The translations under genes and the position numbers were made by a program. Positions 7,299 through 16,200 of a stretch of DNA of 25,813 nucleotides are shown in pieces. The DNA comes from CAZILN01 sp964540005 (GTDB taxonomy: Bacteria; Bacteroidota; Bacteroidia; Bacteroidales; SM23-62): the NCBI GenBank assembly GCA_964540005.1, contig CAZILN010000284.1, positions 1 to 25,813 of the forward strand. Direction: 5' to 3'. Numbering within the stretch: position 1 is the first letter of the stretch; each line of letters opens with the position of its first letter. Below the pieces are notes generated by a model. It worked only from the letters and a program-made list of their open reading frames with translations. It had not been told where the DNA came from and did no database searches.

Positions 7299-8240
7299 AT
7301 GGAACCCAAGAGTAAAGATAGAGAATTAAATCCTCGAAATTTATCCTGGTTGCAGGAACAATCAGTAGACCTTAAAATCTCATTGCTACAGAATCATTTG
7401 AGCATATGCCAGATCATGATCAATGAGCTGCTGGAGGAGGAAGTGACACAGAAAGCCGGGGCCCGTTATAAACGGGAAAAGCCCTTTGATGGACGCTACA
7501 GCCGATGAGGTTTTAATCCCGGGAGCGTGCGTATTGGAGATCAGAAGCTCAAAGTGGAAGTGCCCAGGATATATGATAATGAACAAGATAAGAATGCCGT
7601 ACTGGACCAGGACGAAGATCTGAAACAGTTGCCGGAACCAACAGAGCAATTGATTAACGGGGTATTACTGGGACTAAGCATGCGTGATTGACGGAAGCAA
7701 GAGGATCCGTAAAGCTTTAGAGGAAAGTTTCGGTGATAAAGCCGTCATACAACGCTGCCAGTGGCACAAACAAGAGAACATACTCAAATACATCCCTGAG
7801 AAAGACCAGCAAGCGGTCAAACGAAAATATCAGCAATCTATAAACAAAAAAAGCTATAAGGAAGCCAGGGAATCTCTGAAAGATCTGAAGCAGGATCTGG
7901 AGAAGATCAACTTATCTGCAGCCAGATCCCTGGAAGAAGGATTGGAGGAGATCTTAACCTTGCACTGGTTAGGCTTGAATATGGATTTTCCAAAAGTTTT
8001 GCCACAACAAACTGTATTGAAAATTTGAACTCACAGATAGGAAAATATTTGAATAAAGTAAAATCATGGAAGAACTCAAAAGAACGGTATCGTTGGATAG
8101 CAGCGGCTTTGCTTGAGATTGAGATAAAAATGAGAAAAGTGAATAACTTTAGGGAACTGGATGTAATGCAAAAAACCATAAAAGAAGAAATAAAAAAACG
8201 AACCTCTCAAGAAGGAATTTCAATTAGAAATGGGACATGA
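7299..8240 (+). pseudogene. IS256-family transposase, multiply disrupted
   Basis: Starting at ATG 7299 (MEPKSKDRELNPRNLSW...), the frame reads ...FDGRYSR, then TGA at 7506-7508. The same frame continues GFNPGSVRIGDQKLKVEVPR, so the family's YSRWG has become YSR-stop-G (TGG to TGA). It goes on to ...EQLINGVLLGLSMRD and ends at about 7686. There the text jumps, in another frame, to VIDGSKRIRKAL...KAVIQRCQWHKQ, which is normally over 100 residues further on. The catalytic-core part containing the first Asp is therefore deleted. Near 7990 a missing A in an A-run shifts the frame again; the remainder reads SFATTNCIENLNSQ (with the Glu of the DDE triad), then VKSWKNSKERYRWIAAALLEIE. It cannot make an active transposase. 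Confidence 0.92.
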
Positions 8241-8242
8241 TC
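8215..8242. repeat. IS right terminal inverted repeat
   Basis: Reverse complement begins GATCATGTCCCATTTCTAAT and pairs with the left terminus. It overlaps the last codons of the third transposase fragment. Confidence 0.85.
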
Positions 8243-8250
8243 TTATTCTT
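8243..8250. repeat. Target-site duplication, right copy (TTATTCTT)
   Basis: Exact copy of 7175-7182. On the minus strand it reads AAGAATAA, part of the ancestral codons AAA AGA ATA A of the plug gene. Confidence 0.9.
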
Positions 8251-8255
8251 TTCAT
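8243..8255 (-). pseudogene. Detached 5' end of the plug-domain gene
   Basis: ATG at 8255-8253 followed by AAA AGA ATA A. Without the IS and one duplication copy, the frame continues into the body at 7174 as ATA ATT GTA TTG ACA, giving a classic signal peptide. In the present sequence this start reads only MKRIRSCPISN before a stop inside the IS. It lies 135 bp downstream of the GH10 stop on the same strand. Confidence 0.8.
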
Positions 8256-8390
8256 CTGGATACTTTTAAGTGTCTAAAGGTACAATACTTTTAGCATAAC
8301 TTGGAACTCATAGCTTATATTGTGAAGTAGCGCATCCTGATTTTGAATGAGTGTATTTTGGGCATAAGGAGGTTCAAATAAGTACTAATA

Positions 8391-11384
8391 TTACTTTGAT
8401 GTTAGCCGAAAGGTATGGCACTCTTCTGCTGACCGGAACCTGAGCAGGTAGAAGCCCGGATCATCAAGACAAATAGTCAGCAGTTGTAATCCTGGTTCTA
8501 TCTTTTTCTTTAGGATTAGTTTTCCCATACTATCAAAGATCTGAATACTGGAACCGGGGAGTGCAGGTGTGCTGAGTTCAAGATTAAATGAACCCTGGAA
8601 AGGATTAGGATAGGCGCGTATGGCTGATTCATTCTGATCAATACCGGTGGCACATGCAGGATCGGTACCGGGAAGCACAGTTACTGTCACCGGTTCTGAT
8701 ACTGATGAGCATCCCATATTACTTGTTACCAGTGTATAAATGCCCTCTTCCCCAATTACAATCGACTGGTTGGTTTCCTGCAGGACCGTGTTCCCTTTCT
8801 TCCAGGTATAGCTGAGATTTTCACCTTCATTTGCAGTTAACGTAACATTGTTATCTTCACAAAAGGAAAGCTCACCAGAAGCGCTGATGCTTGCCTCCGG
8901 AACAGGGTAGACCGTGACTACCTGGACATCCGAGGTATCACTGCAGCTTCCGAGGACAGCCGAAACACTATATCTTCCACTTTCAGTAACAGCAATCCAG
9001 TAACTGGTACTTTCGAGGATTGAATCCCCGTTTTGCCAGCTGTATGTCATACCGTATACAGGATTGGTCCTGAGTACAAGCTCGTCTCCTTCACAAAAGA
9101 CAATGTCTCCCATGGCTTCGATAGTCACCTCAGGCATAGGACTTACAGACACCTCTACTGGATCGGATTTAGATAGACAACCGTCAGAGATGGTAATGAG
9201 TGTGTAGCTCCCTGTTTCATTTGGTTCAATAAACGATGCTGCACCCTGAAACCTTACATTGTCCTTCAACCACTCATACTCCAGGTCATCGCCTGCATTG
9301 GCAATTAATATTGCAGGCTGTCCTTCACAAAAGGAAAGATCACCCGAAACCGTGATACTTGCTTCAGGCCTCGGTCTGACTTCCACCCGGTAAGGATCTG
9401 AAACGAATTCCAATCCGCCTTTGGAGATCACAACTGTGTACGATCCTTTTTCTGAGACAATTATGCCTGATGTTTGATCAGATAGGATTGTATCATTCCT
9501 GTACCATGTATAACTCAAACTTGAGTCTTCGGGGGCCTGCAGGGTGATCTTTTCTCCCTCGCACAGGAATCCAGGGGATGAAGGTTGGATAACCACCTCC
9601 AGAGGAATCGCTTCATCAAGATAAATATTTATGGAATTGGATAATCCGCTCTGGAAAGAATGATCAATGGTGAAGGTTCCACTTCGCTCAGAATCGCCTG
9701 AAGTAACAGTATATTCATAGGTACCCAGGAACCCTTCTATAGAAACCTGTCCCTGATCATCAGAGACGGTATCTATTGCCGGGGTCCACCATTGGTTGTA
9801 GATCATATCCTGCCAGACCTCTCCGTGTGGTCTGATGGTCCAGTCTGAATTAAAGAAAGCTGCATCCGGTTTCCAGTGCCGGCCGGCCCAGAAGCCCCAG
9901 ACCAGAAGTGATTTAACAGAAGCGTGGCTGAAAAGTATGGTCATGAAATCACGGGTATATTCTGCCTGTATATCACGCTGTGTGAGATCAATATCATGTT
10001 CGGTGATTTTGATATCCTTGCCCAGTGCAGAGTATCTTTCAAGGATTTCATAGATCCTGGGAATGGAGGTCAACTCGTTGCTGAAATGACCCTGCATGCC
10101 TATTCCTTCTATACCACCTCCCAGATTGTCGATATACTGGATAATATCGTAGTAATAATCCTGATGCTCCTTGTTATAACCACCAGCACTGAGAATGGAA
10201 TAGTCATTAATGTATAGTTTAACACCACGGTCTTTCCTGCGTGTACGACGAAACCAGTCAGCCATCACCTGGTCACCAAGTATATCCTGGATTTCCTGTT
10301 CTGAATAGGGTTCATTGATCACATCCCAGTCATTCAACCGGCCCCTGGTGTAAGCGGTCACAGCATCTATTCGATGGTCAATGGCATTGCGAAGAGTAAC
10401 TGTATCATCTTTAATTGATTCAATGTATTCCGGGCAATACTTGAATGCCGGCCAGATAATATTATGCCCTCTGACAGGAATGTTATGTGTTGCAAGAGTA
10501 TCAAATGCATTTTTTAGATTGTTGGAACCGGGATCGAATTGTGGCCACTTCAGGTCATTTTCAAACACTACTTCATTGAATAATTCAAAAACCTTATTCC
10601 TGTATGTAGTATTTTGGATAAAGTTACTGGCAGCAATGGCAGTGCCGAATCCGAACTGGTGTTTCACCATTTTTATACTAATGCCGGCATCTTTTAAGGC
10701 CACCCCCTGTTCATCATAAACGATGATACCTGCCTGCCCTTTCCTGATCTGGTTTATCCTTTCCTCAGCCGGTGCACGCCAGGCAGCATCGGGTGCCTGT
10801 CCGATATAAGATATTTCCGTTACAGGCAGATCATTAATACTGAGAGTGTTTTTGTAGTTAAGGAACCTGACACTGGCAACTTCAATGGTCTGGGAAGGGT
10901 ATCCTATGTGAAAAGCGTAACTTATGGATGAGGCGGCAATAGCTGAACCACATTTCACCGAGGCATAATATTCTTTCCATTCGTGACCGATGGTAATATG
11001 ATAATACAGTTCTTTGGCATAACTAACATTGTGTTCAATACAGACTTTTAACCCCCCTTCGCCGGTCTCCTCATTTGAGCTGATGGTACGGGCGTAAAAT
11101 GCCACGAGAATAATGTCATTTGCTGCTATACCGGATGCAGCAGGGAACTTTATCTGGGCATCCCATGTATTTGATAAGGCTGAACCGGTAGTAGCCCTTA
11201 GTGCTTCAGTGAAATCCTGGTCCGCAACCGCTACTTCAGTTACTGTGCAACTGCCAATCTTCTGGTAGCCTGAGCCTAATTGTGAGTTAAGCAGGGTCCC
11301 TCCATCCGGCACCTCTGCTAATAATGGAACGCATAATATCAGGAGTGTGGAGATCAGGGAGTTTCTGGCTGATAGTATTTTCAT
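8391..11384 (-). CDS. GH10 endo-xylanase with N-terminal CBM-like domain, four Ig-like repeats and T9SS sorting domain
   Basis: 997 residues. A signal peptide (about 1-23) is followed by a carbohydrate-binding-module-like beta domain (about 28-180). The GH10 (beta/alpha)8 catalytic domain (about 205-530) contains VRGHNIIWPAF (304-314), WDVINEP with the proposed acid/base Glu358, and KITEHDID with the proposed nucleophile Glu462. GH10 enzymes cleave beta-1,4-xylan with retention. Next comes a linker (530-590), then four Ig/PKD-like repeats of about 78 residues (595-904), each opening with a Cys in an LCEG/FCEG-like motif. The last 75 residues (YPNPFQGSFNLEL...GFYLLRFRS) match the T9SS type A sorting domain, so the enzyme is probably exported by T9SS and displayed or released. 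Its ATG overlaps the GH43 stop by 4 bp (ATGA, 11381-11384), which implies coupled translation. WP replaces the usual WH in the GHxLVWH motif, as in some GH10 subgroups. Confidence 0.94.
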   Translation of the reverse strand: MKILSARNSLISTLLILCVPLLAEVPDGGTLLNSQLGSGYQKIGSCTVTEVAVADQDFTEALRATTGSALSNTWDAQIKFPAASGIAANDIILVAFYARTISSNEETGEGGLKVCIEHNVSYAKELYYHITIGHEWKEYYASVKCGSAIAASSISYAFHIGYPSQTIEVASVRFLNYKNTLSINDLPVTEISYIGQAPDAAWRAPAEERINQIRKGQAGIIVYDEQGVALKDAGISIKMVKHQFGFGTAIAASNFIQNTTYRNKVFELFNEVVFENDLKWPQFDPGSNNLKNAFDTLATHNIPVRGHNIIWPAFKYCPEYIESIKDDTVTLRNAIDHRIDAVTAYTRGRLNDWDVINEPYSEQEIQDILGDQVMADWFRRTRRKDRGVKLYINDYSILSAGGYNKEHQDYYYDIIQYIDNLGGGIEGIGMQGHFSNELTSIPRIYEILERYSALGKDIKITEHDIDLTQRDIQAEYTRDFMTILFSHASVKSLLVWGFWAGRHWKPDAAFFNSDWTIRPHGEVWQDMIYNQWWTPAIDTVSDDQGQVSIEGFLGTYEYTVTSGDSERSGTFTIDHSFQSGLSNSINIYLDEAIPLEVVIQPSSPGFLCEGEKITLQAPEDSSLSYTWYRNDTILSDQTSGIIVSEKGSYTVVISKGGLEFVSDPYRVEVRPRPEASITVSGDLSFCEGQPAILIANAGDDLEYEWLKDNVRFQGAASFIEPNETGSYTLITISDGCLSKSDPVEVSVSPMPEVTIEAMGDIVFCEGDELVLRTNPVYGMTYSWQNGDSILESTSYWIAVTESGRYSVSAVLGSCSDTSDVQVVTVYPVPEASISASGELSFCEDNNVTLTANEGENLSYTWKKGNTVLQETNQSIVIGEEGIYTLVTSNMGCSSVSEPVTVTVLPGTDPACATGIDQNESAIRAYPNPFQGSFNLELSTPALPGSSIQIFDSMGKLILKKKIEPGLQLLTICLDDPGFYLLRFRSAEECHTFRLTSK

Positions 11385-13033
11385 TTCAGTTCGTCAATTT
11401 TCTGGTATGAGGCCCAGTTAAAACTTGCCCGGGCCGCTGAAGGCGCAAATGTATAGATTCCAAATACAGTACCTACAAATCCGCCGGCAATTTGTGTACT
11501 TAATATTTTTCCGTCCAGAGGTTTTCCGGCTGGCGCCCAGCTTTTATTATCCATGCTGTATTCACAAATGATCAGGTCATCCAGGGATTTAATTCTCAGA
11601 TAGACCTCATCTCCCCAATTGAACTCACTGAGCATTATCCTGCTTATTTCCTCATGTGCTGAGTTCACCGTGAGATAGCTGGCTTCCTTATCCTGTAATA
11701 CGACAAACTTGTAATAATGTTTCTCATTCTGGAAGGCAATGATACCTGCTTCCATCTCCTTTCCCTTTTCCAGCCTGACTGCAGCAGTGAACTGAGCCCT
11801 GGAATGCTGTTGCCTGCGGCCCAGGAATGACGGGTTCCCATTCATATTTATGCTGACAGGACGGGCCTGCATGAGCAGGTTGCTGTTTTTCAGCTCATAC
11901 CACTTCTCTTCAGGTGTACGGATAAAGATCCATTCCGGCGCCAGTTCCGCCTTATCAAACTCATCGATCCAGTTTTCGGAATATTTGGCAAACGTCAGTT
12001 GTTCTGAGGGTGCTGCAGCAGGTAATTCAACTTTAAGAGGAATTACTTTTCCTTTTTCAAGGATCACAGGCCATTCTCCGCTCCAGTCAACAGGAAGCAT
12101 AAATGTTTCGCGTCCGGTGTTATAATAATTGTCTGAATAAGGCTGGCAGGCCAGAAAAACAGCTGTCCAATCCCCGGCGGCTGTTTGTACAAGATCGGCA
12201 TGACCGGAAGATGTCACCGGCATAGTCCTATCGGGAGGCAGATCACGCTGGGTGAGGATAGGATTTCCCTCAAACACTTCATATGGTCCCCATACAGACC
12301 TGCTGCGGAAAATTACCTCCGAATGCCAGGTACCGGTTCCCCCTTCGGCAGCCATCAGGTAGTAATAATCATTTTTCCTGTAAATGTGCGGACCTTCTAT
12401 CCAGACGGGTTTTTTCGAAATGTCGGTTCCTCCGTTTACAATGATCTGCCTTTTACCAACCGGTTTGTTAGCTTCCGGGTCAAATTCCTGAATCCATATT
12501 GCGCGATGGCCATTGTAAAGCGGCTTATTTTCCGGGGGGGGACCGTTATTGAGGATGTATGCCCTTCCGTCATCATCGAAAAAAAAAGAAGGATCAATAC
12601 CATCAATTCCGGGCAGCCAGACAGGATCAGACCAGGGACCGGCCGCATCGGCAGATGTAACATAGAAATTTCCACCACCGTCTACAAAAGTGGTTATCAT
12701 ATAAAACAGCCCCTTATTATAGCTGATGGCCGGTGCAAATATACCACGTGATATGCCGTGATCGGTGAGGTTTAACTGAGAAGGCCGGTCTAATACATGT
12801 CCTATTTGTTTCCAGTGTATAAGATTGGAACTGTGGAAAACCGGGACACCCGGGAAATAGGCAAAAGAGGAATTTACAAGGTAGTAATCATTGTCCACCC
12901 TGCAAATGCTAGGATCCGGGTAAAAACCGGGGAGGATAGGATTTTTTATCTGTGCTTTGGAAAAAAATGTATTCAGGGAAAAAATACACAGTAATAGTGG
13001 CAAAGGAAATTTATTAAGGATCATTCGGGTCAT
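11381..13033 (-). CDS. GH43 beta-xylosidase/alpha-L-arabinofuranosidase-like enzyme
   Basis: 550 residues. A signal peptide (ending SKAQ, about residue 28) is followed by a five-bladed beta-propeller GH43 domain (about 29-335). The three inverting-catalysis acids are visible: base Asp40 in GFYPDPS, pKa-modulating Asp147 in GIDPSFF and acid Glu213 in WIEGPHIY. Residues about 350-545 form a concanavalin-like beta-sandwich (beta-xylosidase C-terminal domain: WIDEFDKAELAPEW..., FLGRRQQHSRAQF, FVGTVFGIYTF), found in the beta-xylosidase group and needed there for activity. It would trim xylo-oligosaccharides or arabinose side chains made available by the GH10 enzyme encoded next, with a 4-bp overlap. 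The ATG at 13024 (MILNKFPL) is an alternative start with an equally good signal peptide. Confidence 0.93.
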   Translation of the reverse strand: MTRMILNKFPLPLLLCIFSLNTFFSKAQIKNPILPGFYPDPSICRVDNDYYLVNSSFAYFPGVPVFHSSNLIHWKQIGHVLDRPSQLNLTDHGISRGIFAPAISYNKGLFYMITTFVDGGGNFYVTSADAAGPWSDPVWLPGIDGIDPSFFFDDDGRAYILNNGPPPENKPLYNGHRAIWIQEFDPEANKPVGKRQIIVNGGTDISKKPVWIEGPHIYRKNDYYYLMAAEGGTGTWHSEVIFRSRSVWGPYEVFEGNPILTQRDLPPDRTMPVTSSGHADLVQTAAGDWTAVFLACQPYSDNYYNTGRETFMLPVDWSGEWPVILEKGKVIPLKVELPAAAPSEQLTFAKYSENWIDEFDKAELAPEWIFIRTPEEKWYELKNSNLLMQARPVSINMNGNPSFLGRRQQHSRAQFTAAVRLEKGKEMEAGIIAFQNEKHYYKFVVLQDKEASYLTVNSAHEEISRIMLSEFNWGDEVYLRIKSLDDLIICEYSMDNKSWAPAGKPLDGKILSTQIAGGFVGTVFGIYTFAPSAARASFNWASYQKIDELK

Positions 13034-13248
13034 AGCCAGGTTTTTATAATATGGATCAAAACTAATGAAATCATTAAGATCATACAGGTTGATCAGTGAA
13101 ATTATTTATTAATAATGCCGGGAGAATGATTGGTTAATAATAATCATTAATACTACAGGTACTGGTATTGTCCAAAAAAGATACTTATTTATTATATTCA
13201 CACTTTATCAGTTTACTGGTACTTTTACATTACTTTTATTTACCTGGC
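13034..13248. promoter_or_regulatory. Divergent promoter region between GH43 and the RND pump
   Basis: 215 bp of AT-rich sequence between divergently transcribed genes. It contains a 7-bp inverted repeat AATGATT (13125-13131) / AATCATT (13142-13148) and several TTTG and TATA-like strings, but no promoter that I can place with confidence. Promoters for both directions are expected here from gene layout. Confidence 0.4.
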
Positions 13249-16200
13249 ATGTTGAACCGAATCATCAATTTCAGCATTAGGAATAAGCTCATTACAATCC
13301 TGGTAACCATCACAGTAGCCGGGTTTGGTATATTTTCCGTTCTTCAGATTCCCCTCGGAGCCGTACCCGATATCACAAATAACCAGATACAGGTAATCAC
13401 TACTTCTACCAGCCTGTCAACCCAGGACGTGGAGCAATTCATCACCTACCAGGTAGAGTTGGAGATGTCGAATCTTCCCGGGGTAAAAGAGATCCGGTCG
13501 ATATCCAAATTCGGCCTGTCGGTAGTAACCATTGTATTCGAAGACAGGATGGGCACCTACCTTCCGCGTCAGCTGATAGCAGAAAAAATCAAGAGTGCAA
13601 CCGCAAATATCCCGGAGGGCTTCGGGACACCTGAAATGGGTCCTATTACAACCGGATTGGGGGAAATTTACCAGTATATACTTGACACGAAACCGGGATA
13701 TGAAGATAAATATTCAATTATGGAACTTCGAACCATCCAGGATTGGGTGGTGAAGCGTCAGCTTTCCGGCATCCCGGGAGTGGTGGAAGTGAATACCTGG
13801 GGAGGTTACCTTAAACAATACGAGGTAGCCATAAACCCGGAACGCATCAAGGGTCTCGGAATATCCCTGCTGGAAGTATATGATGCCATCCGGCAGAATA
13901 ACAGTGTTGCCGGTGGTGGCTATATTGAAAAACAGAGTCAGAGCTATTTTATCAGGGGCAACGGACTGGTAAGCTCGCTTGAAGACCTGGGGAATATTGT
14001 CATCACCAATTCCGACGGGGTGCCTGTATTGGTCAGGGATGTAGCCACGGTTCGTTTCGGAAGCGCCAACCGGTTCGGTGCAATCACGGCAAATGGTGAA
14101 GGCGAGAAGGTACTGGGACAGATTATGATGCTGAAAGATGCTAACTCGAATAAGGTGATCGATGCTGTTAAAGAGCGGGTGGCAGAGGTACAGGAAACTC
14201 TTCCTGACGGGATTTATATAAATCCTATCCTGGAGCGGAGCGAATTGATCCAAAAAACTTCGATGACAGTATTTGAGAACCTCCTTTTCGGTTGCCTGAT
14301 CGTCTTTTTGATTGTTGTCCTGTTGCTGGGGAACCTGCGGTCGGGACTGGTCATCGCTTCACTCATTCCGCTCTCGCTTCTTTTCACAATATCGATGATG
14401 TATATATTTGGCATCGATGCCAACCTGATGAGCCTGGGAGCACTCGACTTTGGGATCATCATCGACGGTGCAGTTATTATTGTTGAATTCATAGCCATAA
14501 CACTTACCCTTAGCCGGGATGAGCTTGCGACGGCCAGGGATGATAAACGTCAGACCATCATGGATCGTGTCACTTTTCAGGGTGCATCAAAAATGATGAA
14601 TTCAGCGATTTTCGGACAGGTGATCATTCTTATCGTATTCATCCCCGTACTCTCACTGACCGGGGTGGAAGGGAAAATGTTCCGTCCCATGGCTCTTTCC
14701 TTCAGTTTTGCCCTTCTGGGTGCCATGTTTTTCGGCTTAACTTGGTTGCCGGTGGCTTCCTCCCTCTTCCTGCGGCCGGAAAAGGAAAAGCAATTTGCCG
14801 CAACCCGCTTTGTCATGAAGCTGTTTTACCGTTCGTATGATCCGGTAATCAGATGGTCATATAACAATAAAAAAGTGATCCTTGGATTGGCCATTGCATC
14901 ATTGATATTTACAGGATTCATATTCTCAAGAATGGGAGGTGAATTTGTGCCCACACTGGATGAAGGTGATTTTGTTATACAGCCTGTACTGAAGACGGGT
15001 ACTTCCCTTTCCAGAACTGTTGAAATGACCACCCAAATGGAAAACATCCTGATCGAACGGTTTCCCGAGGTGGATCAGATCGTTTGCAGGATCGGAGCTG
15101 CCGAGGTACCGACCGACCCGATGTCGATGGAAGAAATTGACATGATCATTAAACTGAAACCAAAAAAGGAGTGGGTTTCAGCTGACAGTAAGGAAGAACT
15201 GGCCAATCAATTCAAAGAAGCATTGCTGGTCATCCCCGGTATTGATTATGAGTTCACCCAGCCGATAGAGATGCGGTTCAACGAATTGATCACGGGTGTG
15301 CGTGCAGATTTGGCAATAAAGATCTTTGGAGAGGACCTGGATATCCTGGCTGAAAAAGCCCTGGAGATTAAACAGATGATCACCGGTGTTCCGGGGGCTG
15401 CAGACATAATCCTGGAAAAGACTGCTGGCCTGCCTCAGATGAGTGTAACATACAGGCGTAATAAAGTTGCTTATTATGGAGTTTCGATCGAAGAGCTGAA
15501 CCAATACCTTACCATGGCCTTCGGCGGGGCAGTGGGCGGGAGCATTTTTGAAGGAGAGAAACGTTTTGACATGGTGGCGCGACTTCAGCCCGAATTCCGA
15601 AACGATATTGAACATATAAGGAACCTTTATATAAGTCTGCCAGGTGGCAACCAGGTCCCTTTTAGTGAGCTGGCCGATATCAATTATGCCACGGGTCCGG
15701 CAAAAATATCCAGGGATAATACCCGCCGGAGGGTGGTGGTGAGCGTAAATGTCAGGAATCGCGACCTGGAGTCGGTGGTGAAAGATATCGGAGAGATCCT
15801 TGAAGAAAACCTGGACCTTCCCCCGGGTTATTATATCGATTACGGAGGTCAGTTCGAAAATTTCCGTGCTGCTTCCAGAAGGCTGAAAATCGCCGTTCCA
15901 ATTGCACTATTACTTATCTTTATTTTTCTTCATTTTGCGTTCCAGTCTTTTAAGGAGGCAGCTATGGTCTTCTCAGCAGTTCCCCTATCCATTGTGGGGG
16001 GTGTTTTTCTGCTCTGGATCAGGGGTATGCCTTTCAGTATCTCGGCAGGGATAGGATTTATTGCTCTCTTTGGAATCGCAGTGCTGAACGGAATCGTTCT
16101 GATCGAACACCTTAAGGATTTAAAAAAACAGGGTATTACCGATATGCGTGAACGAATCCTTAAAGGAACACGCGAACGTCTCCGCCCCGTTCTGTTAACA

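Larger units (their letters stand above)
7183..8242 (+). mobile_element. Decayed IS256-family (Mutator-type) insertion sequence, 1060 bp
   Basis: The ends are defined by imperfect terminal inverted repeats (GATGTTGTCCCA... on the left; reverse complement of the right end GATCATGTCCCA...; 20 of 28 positions match) flanked by an exact 8-bp duplication. IS256 itself starts GATAAAGTCC, a similar tip. The single transposase gene is on the plus strand and broken in three places. Full-length relatives are about 1.3-1.4 kb, so roughly 0.3-0.4 kb has been lost internally. The element lies within the first codons of the minus-strand plug gene. It could still be mobilised in trans if a related transposase exists elsewhere, since both ends appear intact. 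Confidence 0.92.

Noticed and set aside
8256..8390. Promoter for the plug gene (minus-strand TACCTTTA near 8280)
   Set aside because: The -7-like box has no TTTG at the right distance upstream; left unannotated.
12185..12751. 188-codon plus-strand open frame
   Set aside because: Antisense shadow of the GH43 propeller, which carries all catalytic residues in the opposite strand.
13168..13248. TTG start extending the RND pump by 27 residues
   Set aside because: It adds a hydrophobic stretch not found in the family; the ATG at 13249 gives the standard MLNRII start.
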